Shown here: positions 48,855-60,800 of the stretch, piece by piece
How the letters are laid out: every line of letters begins with the position of its first letter
Numbering within the stretch: the stretch's first letter is position 1
NCBI GenBank assembly: GCA_907165275.2
Contig: OU015655.1
Span: forward strand, 5,902,501 to 5,966,500
Direction of reading: 5' to 3'
Length of the DNA: 64,000 nucleotides
Origin: Zygaena filipendulae
Taxonomy: Eukaryota; Arthropoda; Insecta; Lepidoptera; Zygaenidae
Notes under the pieces: generated by a model
What the model saw: the letters and a program-made list of their open reading frames with translations, nothing else
Database searches by the model: none
Told to the model about the DNA's origin: nothing
Made by a program: the position numbers and the translations under genes

Positions 48855-51800
48855 ATGCCGTCGACGTCGCGGTCGCGGGGCTCCGGGCGCGCACCGGACG
48901 GTGCGCCACGGCCCCAAGTCATAGCGCCTATGTCGGAGCGGCAGCAGTTGGCTCTTGTAATGCAGTTGCAATCACAAGATGCTCCTCAAGGTTAGTAAAT
49001 CATTCATTCACTCACATTACAAATGTATCAAAGATGTGAGTAACTTCCCGCCTTTTTTTTGTGCAGCCGCTCCGAACCCGGCAGAAGAAAGAAAACGCAA
49101 CAGACAACAAAGAAATGAACGTGGAGAAACACCACTCCATGTGGCAGCTATCAGGGGGGACCATGATCAAGTGAAAAAGCTTCTTGACCAAGGACAAGGG
49201 CCAGATGTCCCTGATTTCGCTGGTAATTTCTTCATATATATCTTCTCTGATAAAAACCGTTATGCACCTTTTTGTTATTTGGTTTTTTAATTGGAAAATC
49301 AAAAATTCCATTTAAAAATACACATCTGTTATAATTAAAATTGTTACTAAAACTACATAATTATATAAGTTTAGAGACTAGCTCTTTTTACCATGTAGGG
49401 TGTAAATAACATTAGAAGACACAGGAAAACCGTTGTTGCTTATTACCTACTAGATGTTTTTCATGAGAACAATTTTGGTATACATATATTTTCATTGAGA
49501 GATGGGCTAAACATAAGTTTTATATTTAATGTTTTGCATGTTCAGCAGGTTTCCCAAACATTCCTATCTGACTGATTATTATTTAGTAAAACTTATTTCT
49601 TTCTGCTACAAATAATTTCATTAGAGAATGAGAAATTTATTTTGTGAAATATACCAGCCTTTCATCTTAGCGAAGCAGTTTCCCCGCAGATTCACCTGTG
49701 GTAATTTCAGAGTTCCTGTCGGAATTTCGGTTTAAAAAGTACCCTTTGTCACTCAGGACTAGTGTAGCTTCCTGTAAGTGAAAGAATTTTTAAACTGGTT
49801 TAGTATATCCAGAGATTACCCCCTACAATGTCACTAATTCACAATTCGCAAACTTTACCTATTTATAATATTAGGATAAAAAATGAATTTAAACGAATAT
49901 TGTATCCTTGCATCTACATCTATATCTATACTTATAATAAAACTGTAGAGAGGTCAATTCTGTACATTGAATATATTATATTCAAAAGTAATATTGGAGG
50001 ATGAATGGTGATCAATACTGATGCCAAAAATGCAATCAGTGAATTTTTTGTCTGTCTGTCTGTCTGTATGTGCACGCATGGATCAAAAACTACAGAAAGG
50101 ATTTTAACCAAACTTGGTACGATTGTAGTCCATACTCCTGGGCAGGTGGCTATATATGGCTATATAACATTTTTTTTTTCTGAATGATATACCCAAGAAG
50201 GTAAATCATTATAATACAATCTAGCCAATCTAGTAATGACTAATAAGTATTTTAAATTTGACCTAAACTTCTAAACAAGACTATGCTAAGAATGTGTCCA
50301 ATAACACTTTTCTTATTTTCTCTATTAAGGGGAAGACACTTTGTTCTTGTGTTCTTTGGATATAGTACTCACAGCACTAAATACAGTATCACTATACTCT
50401 AAACTAACTCAAAAGGTTTTGTCCTTTTTAGTCTTCGTTTTATATTAGTATTGTCGAGGAGCTGGATGGCCTCGACATTCACATGGTGACGAAGTCGGTT
50501 TTCATGAGCTTCGGCATATTTTTTGATAGTATCGCGAACAGAGTCCACTTCGAGGTCCCGGTGGAGGTCTTCGTTTCTTATGTACCAAGGCGCGTTGACA
50601 ACACCTCTGAGTACTTTATTCTGAAAGCGTTGTATCATTTGCACGTTGCTTGCTCTGTTTGGTACAGCTCCACAGCTGGATACCGTAAGTCCATATTGGT
50701 CTTAGGACTTGTTTGTACAGCAGTAGTTTGTTGTGCACTGATAACGCCGAGTGTCTCCCGAGCAGCCAATGCGTCTTCCTGTAGCAAAGTTCTAGTTCAT
50801 CGCGTTTCTTTTTGACGTGAGCTCTCCAGCGGAGCTTGGTGTCAAGTGTCATGCCCAAATATTTAGTATTTTCATACGGTATCACATTGTTATGTACTTA
50901 TGTGCACTGGGTGATATGAGGTTTTTTATCTATTATTAGTAAAATCTATGTGAGTTGACTTCGACTCATTTAGTTTTATGCGCCGCTTCGAGGTCCAGTT
51001 GTAGACAATGTTAACGGCAGATTGTACTTTTTCCACTGCTTCTTTGTGAGTGACCCCTGTAACCATGATAGCTGTGTCATCTGCAAAGGTTGCAATGGTA
51101 ATATTTTCTGAAATTGGAGTATCAGATGTGTATAATAAGTAAAGGACCGACCCTAAGACACTTCCTTGTGTTGCTATATAACATAACACTAAGACACATA
51201 GCAGCTGAGCAGTGACGATAAATTTGAAGAAAGTCTCTTAGCTCTTATCCTCGCATACGTTGATCATACACCAAAAGTATGTATTACAAAGAAAGATGAT
51301 GGTCTTCAAAAGATCTACAAAAAAGTCCTCAATAGTATATATCTATCTTTTATAAATTATACTATAATAAAATAGTAGAATCCGTGGTTGGTCCGTTTTT
51401 TGACAGGACAAAATACAGAAGCTAGAATGAGATAAGTAATTTTTAGTTTATTATCTATCTTATCTTCTTTACTATAATAAAAGAATAGAATCCGGGATTC
51501 TGTACATTGAATATTTTTAACAAAAATTGACAAGGGGCGATAGAAGAAGAGTAACCAACCGCAAAAAAGGTTATAAAATTCTTTTGTTTTTGTCTGTCTG
51601 TCTGTCTCTGCAAATCTACTGAATGGATTACGATTTTCACAGATAGATTAAACTTAGTCTAGAGCTACATATAGGCTTTTTTTTATTTAAATCGGATGTC
51701 GGGAAAAAAGTTGTCATATAAAAATAGTTTCACGCGGGTGAAACCGCGGGGCACAGCAAGTCTACACTAATATCATAAAGAGGTAAAAAAATTGTATGTT

Positions 51801-54800
51801 TGGTTGTACAGGGTAATTTCTGAAACTACCAAATCTTCACTGGTATAAAATTACAGTATCTGTGGGTTATATTAAAATTTTATGTTGAAATTGCAGCAGA
51901 AATGCCAATAAAACTGGGGATTTAGTGTCAAATAAAGAAGTAACTTTACAGCCAAACACTAAATCGTGAAATTATTGTTTTACAAACTACAAATATCCTC
52001 TCTTCTAGGCTGTTTCACTAAAACATGACCAAACGTTTGATCTTTTCCTTCAATTTTTTTTTCGAATATCTATACATCTATACCTACATACAAATAAAAT
52101 TGAAGTGTCTGTTTTACATTAAAATTGAACTCAAAATTAACAGCTTTTCACTAAATGCGTATGAAAGTATATACAATACTCACATGAAAAAAAAAATTAA
52201 AATTTTTGTCTGTCTTTCTGCTTATTCCGACTAATCTCTGGAACGGCTAAACCGATTGTGACGGGTCTTTCACTGGCAGATAGCTGATGTTATAAGGAGT
52301 AACTTAGACCACTTTTTATCCCGAAATTCCCGCGGGATCTCTGAAATTAACGCAGGCGAAACCGCGGGTCACAGCTAGTTTTTTTCATAAAGTAGATCAT
52401 GCAATAACAGTCCTTGGAACCAAGGTAGGCGACAGTAAGGGTTAACACGCTTGACATGCGCTAAAAAAATCACACAAGTTTCCTTGTGTGATTTTTTTTT
52501 ACAGGAAATCTTGCTTAGTAACAATACCTAAGCAAGATTTCCTGTATCTTCTGTGGTTTCAGATTTGTTCCACTGTTCCAGTAAAAAAAAATATTATTAA
52601 GTATTAAATATTATGGTAAACACCAAATATTGCTGACTGCTCCGTTTAAAGGACAAACTTAGTCTCACTGATAAATTAATCACAAAAAAACGCCATGCTA
52701 TAATAAGTTAAGAGATAAATTATAATATTATGTAGGTATTGAGAACAAACATGTTTGATTAGGTTTGAATTTATTACTATCACTATCCACTTACATCATA
52801 ACAAAAATCCCTATTTTATAAAGTTTTTTCTATTATTTATTTACCTTCTTAGTTAATCCATTATATCAGGGCTTAAATAAAAGGTATAAAATTATTTAGT
52901 AACATTATTCTTGCATACATAATGCTTGCGATGCCTTGAAGAGTTCTCGCCGACCTCAGGTTGAGTATATAACAAAATGAAAACTATAGCCTTTGAGCTT
53001 GCTTTGTTTGCTTTAAATCTCGATACACGTAGTTATATTATAGTATTTCCCTAAACGTTGCACGTTTTAATTGTTTTATAAAATATAATGACTTTCCACT
53101 AAAAAAATTAGGAGCAATTCCTCAAATTCTTTTTTTTAATAGATTTGTCTTATATTATGTCCTCATTTGGTGACATTATTAAATAGTTTAAGGCATGCAC
53201 TTAAACTTTACTAATAATACATTTTAATGTCGGTGTACTGTCAGCATGAAAAGTTGCTTAGCAATTTATGTAGATGTCCACATAGTACCTACTAAACATT
53301 CAAAGTGATCAATAAAATCTATGCATAAATAACAACATCTATATTTGTTTTCTAAATACATGTTAGTAGTCAGGCAAATCGCCTATGTGTGCATAAATGT
53401 GTGTATCTATGTGTAATTGTGTATATCTTCATAACATTGTAGAGTTTTATAATGTTTCAATATTTTAGGCTGGACACCTCTTCATGAAGCCTGTAGTTAT
53501 GGTTGGTATCAAGTAGTTGAAGTCCTTGTAAAAAGTGGTGCAAATGTTAATGCAAAAGGACTGGATGATGACACCCCATTGCATGATGCAACCACATCAG
53601 GCAATCTTAAATTGGTGAAATTCCTAGTTGAACATGGTGCAGATCCATTTGTCAAGAATTCAAAAGGGAAATTGCCGTCTGATTACGCAGCTCCACACAT
53701 TTTTGAATATCTGCAATCACTAAAAGGTAAATTGTTATTTTATACATTCTTGTTTTTCAATCTGGACCATGCAAAACAATCGTTGAATTATATTTTTAAC
53801 CGTCTTCCAATAAACAAGGTTCTGTGTTCTGCTTTATGTATGTATGCTATGGTATGCTCCAAACTTATCCCGCGGGATGACTTGACTAAATAATTAATTT
53901 TATTATTTTTGTTCAGTCAACTCATCCCACGTCGAGAAAAAATCAAAATATGTACTGTGTTGTACACTCGTAAATAAAAACGTTGGGGAAAAAATGACAC
54001 ACCATGACTTGGTTACACTGATATATTAAAAAATCACAGTCACATCACCGTCTTAAATCAATTGTTCGTCCATCTAATTTTCGACCTTGCTTCTTGTAAT
54101 AATATAAATCGTGAATACCGAACCATGAAAACTGACTGACACGCACGCCTAAGTGTCATTCACCGCCTATATCAGTGGTGTGTGGTGGTACAGTACAGTA
54201 ATAAATTGTGTATACTCATCGACCACACAGCCCATAGACGCCTAATAACAGGCGAATGGCTCCTGGCAACACATCTGACTTATAGTTCCGATATAAATGT
54301 CCGCGCGGAAATACTCAATCAGTGTCGACCACTACTGTGACCTGTCAACACGATCGGAGTGCATAAAGGAAGTGCTAAAAAAAACTCAAAATGCCTCAGT
54401 GTAGCATTAAATGGTGCGGTAAAAAAAGCAACACATCTAATATGGAGAAAGATGGGATAACATTCCACTTGTAAGTAACTATTATCTTTATTTGTTTATG
54501 AGAAACAAGGAAATCAACAATTTTTTTCGCAAGTACGGAGTTCACGGTTCACTGGTCGTGGTTTTAAAACAAAGTACTCAAACTATCGTGCCGTCTCATT
54601 CTTTCCCGTTGCGTAAATTAATCTATTTCTTTCCAACGTTTCGTGGCGCGTGTAACTAGCGCGTGTGGCCTTGAATTAGCCAATCACGGCGTGTAACTAG
54701 CGCGTGTGGCCTTGAATTAGCCAATCACGGCGTTGCAACCCCGCTTCATCTTACCTCAGCTAGTCGCCAGAATGCATTCAATACGCAAAATCATACATTA

Positions 54801-57800
54801 GGCGTCTATGGGCTGTGTGGTCGATGTGTATACTACACACACTATTATTATTATTTAGTATTAGTTTAGCTGTGCCCCGCGGTTTCACCCACGTGAGTTT
54901 CTTCTCTCTCTCTCTATCTCTTTATATCAGGAACCTTTGTGGACGCAGGCAGAACAACCTGCCAAAGTTTCATCACAATCGGCTTAGAAACGCATAGAAG
55001 ACAGACATACAAACATTAATTTTTATTTATAAAGAAGATGTAGTATATACTATTTATTACTGTATGTATGTAATACTGTATGCATCGGAAAAAAAAATAT
55101 TCATTTTTAATCATTAAATAACGGCTAGAGTTCATCAACAAATTATTGCCAGTTTGACAGTCGAAGTTTAGTCGCCGAGAATGCGTTTCATTCTGTAATT
55201 CCGCGTGCTGTGCTGCGCCGGACATGTTACAATTATTATAAAAAAACCACGACAGTTGAATATAGGCCGTTTGTCCACCGCCGCCGCGCCTTCAACCTCA
55301 CGTCAACGAGAACGATATGACGGCGCCGCGCCGAAGTAGCGATACATGTGATTACTATAGCCGCGTGTCCACCGCCCCGGGATGACGGTGCTCGGGTGAG
55401 GGCGTGCGGTGGACACGCGGCCTAAGGGATAAAAATATAGTATACTTTCTACTGAACCGATTTTGAAAATTATTTTGCTAGAAAGCTACGGTAGTCCTGA
55501 GTAACATAGAGTACTTTTTATCCCGAAATTCCCACGGGAACTCCGAAATTACCGCGGGTGAAACCGCGGGGGACAGCTAGTAAGACAATAATATACAAAG
55601 TTGCTTGAATACCTACTTACTAAGGAACTATGACTAATAATAATTACTGGCTGTGCCCCGCGGTTTCACGCGCGCGAAAGGTTTTCATACAACAACTTTT
55701 TTCCTGACATTCGATTTCAATGAAACAAAGCCTATACATATTATGTAGCTCCAGACGAAGCTTAATCTACCTGTGAAAACCGCATGACAATCTGTTCAGT
55801 AGATTCGGAGATTAACGCGAGCAGACAGACAGACAGAAAATAATTTAAAAACTTTTTTTTGTGCTTGGTTACTCTTCTTTTATCACCCCACCCAATTTTA
55901 GGTAAAAATATTCAATGTACAGAATCCCGAATTCTATTCTTTTATTATAGTAAGACAGATAGATAATAAAATAAAAATTACTTATTTCATTTTAGCTTCT
56001 GTATTTTGTCCTTTCTAAAAATACGTAAATAGACAAAAGAAAGCGCTAAATAAAATATTACTATTATCTACCCAGTATAAACCCATACAGCGTAGGTACT
56101 TGATTTAGTTACAATGAAAAAAAATTGCAAGGTAATTTTTTTTTTAATATGGCCAGAGATATGAGTAAAAGTATGCTAATAATTCTCAGATGAAATAAAA
56201 AGTAAAAACTAAATTCATTAAAAATTTAAGTCTAGCAAAAAGATTTTAGCGCCCTCTATCTGATTAATGTCAGCACTTGATCGTTAGCCTACTGTCAACT
56301 ACTGTCTTTATACAGTTTGTTGCGTTTTTGCTTTAGTTATTCTGAGCGTTTTGCGAAGCTCCCAACTTAACCATAGACAAAAGTTGTTACGACTAGCAAG
56401 GCAAGTGGCAATGCGCAACGGCAAGTGGCAACAATGCGGTGTTGCCATATATAAAGATTTCTCCGTATTTATACAGATTTTCCGATGTGTGATATTGATT
56501 AGCACTGGATATAGATTTTTTAAAGAATCTTCTCGCATTCATTATGTTTTAAATTTTTCGATATAAGTACTTAATTAAACTACTTAAATAAAACGACAAT
56601 TTTATTAATTAGTGTATATTTTTATTTATTATACCGTATACGATAACCAAGCTGTTTACGCCGTTTTATGTAGCTCCGTTCACTGGCGCTATCTAGATCC
56701 TTAGGCACTTATTGCTAGGCTTGGATCTGAGACCGCTGTTCGCGGGCTGCACTCCAAGCATGAAGATTACATGGAATTAAGAAACTAGCGTGCAAAATAC
56801 ACTTTATCGTGCCAGAAGTATTACCACGTTAGTACTTATCCCTATTATTTTTTCAGAAGAAGTAATGATAATGATTTGATTAATATTCTATTTTGGTTAT
56901 TGGTTTATTTTATGGAACTAGAAATCAAATCAAATAATTGTTACGTTTTCACACCTTAACGGCTCAACCGATCAACATGAAATTTTGTACACGTTTTCAG
57001 GGGTAAAGAGAAGGACATGGGGTTCTATTATCCCGGGATTTCCAAGAGGAATTCGAAATTAACGCGCGCGCGTGTGAAATTACATTTCATTTTGCATACT
57101 ACATGTTGTTACGGGTAGGTATAGAAAAAATATAGGGTAGTACCTACTTTTATATCGAAATACCCATGGGAACTCCAAAATTAACTCTGTTGAAACTCGG
57201 GTTGTATGGTTTGTTTGATACCGATTTAATTCAGATTTTAGTAGTTTCTACTACAGATGAAAGGTTCAAGGCATATGGCAACACTGCAACAGTGGCTGTG
57301 GCTGCCGTGCGACGAGGGTTTCCCGAGTTATTAAACCTATCGGGTTTTTTTTTATTTATTTATCGGGAAATCATATAAAACTATTCCAAAAGTGGCTGAC
57401 TACGTGAAATGCAAAGGAGAGCGCTCTCGCACAACAAAGGGGAGTTCATACTTGTATTATTCTGACTGTGTAATTTTATATAAAAGGTCCAAACGCAAGT
57501 CCTGAACATCCGATTCGTGTATACGTTAAGTGGTAAGCCATTGACCTGGCCGTGTCTGAGATGCCTTATCGAATCGAAGATAGTTTAGAAATGAAAGTGA
57601 AACAATTGCACATCTTAATTCATAATTAGGTGTATTTTAGAGACTTTACTGCGTCATAAACTCACAGTTTGCACTACGCCCATGCTAATGAAAGACGCCA
57701 TTTAACCCGAATATAAAATATACGTGATCGTATATAGGATTTAACTGCCTATAAAACATATACTTGATAATAAAATTGTGCGTTTTACTTTTTTCAATCA

Positions 57801-60800
57801 TACATTTAACAACCTATGTGCTACTACTTTTAAGGTTATGACAGTCATTTATTTAAACATCATCAGTAAGAATTTTGTAGGTATTTAGTTATCGATTGCT
57901 GGTAGCAAACTTAGCTTTGGTAGCTATCAGCTGTCAATTTACATGCACTTATTTTTTATTATCCCTACATAATATTATAAATGCGGAAGTAACTCTGTTA
58001 TGCTTTCACGCCTTAACGGCGCAACTGATCATTATGAAATTTTGCATACACACTGTCAAGGGTACTGAAAAGGGCATAAAGTACTTTGACTCAAAATTCT
58101 CTTGGGAACTCCCAAATTAATGTGGTTGAAACCACAGTTAGTGTTTAATATTCACATAAGTAAAGGAACTGTTCAAACCTTTGTTTCCAAGTTTGTTATC
58201 AGCAGGTGACCTTCCTTTCAACCTCTATTTCAGTAATTGTTAACAAGTAACTTTAAGCAACTTTGTTATCATTCTAAACTAAATGTGAATAACCTGTCTG
58301 AAAAATCGTCAAAAAAAATAAAACCTGAGTGGAATCCTGTAGAAATTAATCATTATGACAAGTTTTTCAATTCTCCTGAAAAAAAGATAAGGTCCAAATA
58401 CCTACTTAAAAAATTAACCAGCTGATGGTTGTGATTTCACCAGTATTACTATTGGGAGTCCTTCAACATACTGAGTTTATATTCTTGTTTTATCTAACTA
58501 TAAAACAGAAATGGACATAGATAAGCAATAGTGTGTTAACCCACACTGGAGAAATTTTGAGTAAATCATGTTTTAAAATTATAGCGCCATTTTGTGTCAA
58601 TATTTTTTTATGTTCTACATTTTTTTAGTATGTAAACAATGTAATAAGGTAAAAAAAATAATTAAAAAATGTTCTATAACTCTAAATAAAGCGTTCTGTA
58701 TCAACAACTTAATGTTGTGGGTTAACATGTTATTGCTTATCTGCGTCCAAATATAGTATATGTTCCGATATAAGTCAACCACTGACCAGTGGTCTTACTG
58801 AAGATAAATTTATTCCATTAAAGGCCACTATCTGCCACTATCTGCCACTATCACATCACCTAATGTGTCCAGCAGTTGTTGGGCCAGAAAATTTCTATGT
58901 TGAGAGAGTCATCGCTTGTAGCTATTGGGTTGACATACAATTTCTTTTCTAATGGTAGACATTTCAAGATATTCATGGATTTCACTGTTCCTAGTTATCT
59001 TATCTTATACAATGGGGTGGGCAAGCAAAGCCTCGGCACCTCGACCCTTGGGATCTTTTGTACCATCCCCATCCTATGCTCCTCCCTCTACTCCCTGAAA
59101 ACCTCGGCAGCGAAGGCTAGTGTGCAGTGGAGGGGTAAGAGCCTAAAGTCCTCTGGTTCTGGGTAAGCCATCCCCTGAAACCTTCCTAGTTAACCAAGGG
59201 GCATTACAAATGTTGAGTAGTATTTTGGAAGCGCTGCAATATTTCTACGTTAGATGTACTGGCAGACCCCCACAGGCCACAATTTTATACTGTAGGTCCA
59301 GATGGTCTGCAATACTGATTTGTAAATGAGGAGTGTATTATTCAGTGAAAGCTTAGATGAGCGTTCCATGAGCCAGTACATACTTTGGTAGCGCAGTTTC
59401 AGCTCTTCTCATTTGGTGTTTATGTGAGCTTCCCAGTTTAGCCTTATAAGTGACAGCCAAGATATTTAACACGGTCTTTTTGTGGCAAGGTTACACCTCT
59501 TAATTCAACTGAAGGACAGTCTTATTTTTAGTGTAAATGTGATGTGGCCAAGGGTAGGCAGTATGACGTCATAATCGTTGCCATTTTTGTACTGTGAGCA
59601 CTGGTGTTTTCGAGGTATGGTGCTCTCAGTGGTTTGATCACATGATCAACCTTAGACCAATGATTGGTTAACCACGTAGGTCGGGCGTCATAATGAGTGG
59701 TCGACAGTGTCAGTAATAATGGAACATACCCATAAGTTGGACATGAAAAGTATTATTTACTTAGATCTCCCCAACAGTTTTAACTTTTATTTTGTTTTTA
59801 CTTTTAATTTTCAATGTACAGACCGCATATTAACAAATAAATGATAGTCCTTACTAATATTATAAATGCGAAAGTGAGTTTATTTGTTATGTTTTCACAC
59901 CTTCATCATGAAATTTTGCATGTTCATTGTCAGGCGTACAGAGAAGCACATAGGTTACTTTTTATCCCAGAATTCCCGCTGGAATTCCGAAATTACCGCA
60001 GGGAGCAGCTAGTATAATATTAATCCTGAGTCAAAAATCAGTCAGTGTGGTAAACAAGGAAGTACATCATAAAACTTATGTACCTATAAATTTTACAACT
60101 TGAAACATTTAACTTAGACAGTTAAATTGGAAGAGTATTGTATCTGCCTGCAGAAGGTAACACAAAAGGTTCACACGTTGGCCGTGCGAGGGATGACAGC
60201 AGCAAGAAAGGAGGAAATGCTAGTGGTAACAGTGAATCTGTCAAGAGAAGCAACATGGATGGCCTAGCACAGGGAGAACACTTTGACAGCAAGGAAGCCT
60301 CTACACAAGAGAAACCGAGTGCAACCGAAAGTAAAGATGGTTAGTGCAAACCATGCACAGGCTGCTGATACAGAAATTTGTAAACCCTTCTAATTAGTAT
60401 TGGTTTATTCCCCTTATTACCAGTGTTTCTGCATGAACATTATACAATCTTGGACAATAGAATACAATACAGCTTCATAGGTCAAGTAGTTTTCGAGATT
60501 TCATGGTTAGTCAGTGACCTTTGGATTGTATATTATATTCCCTGCATTTATCATATAATCTGTAACATATAAATAGATTAACCACAAGCAAAATAGACGC
60601 TCAGACGTCGAGTTGCGGAAACCAGCCAACTAACAAACACAAACATATAGATTAACTTCCCTGAGTGCATTGTTTTTTAAAAAGGTTCTCATATTTCATT
60701 ATTATGAAGTATCAATTACTGGCAAAATGACTGTTCAGCAGAAACTTAAAACTTGCCTCTATAAACCCTAAGAATCAGATATCTTGGTTCAAGTATTTAG

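Noticed and set aside
54391..54470. THAP exon as the start of an independent host gene
   Set aside because: It lies entirely inside an element with terminal inverted repeats and target duplication, and no following THAP exon is visible.
59036..59166. GC-richer frame (96 codons from 58876) as an exon
   Set aside because: No acceptor/donor in phase with the ANKRD gene and no recognised domain; it adjoins a degraded jockey fragment and is probably repeat-derived.
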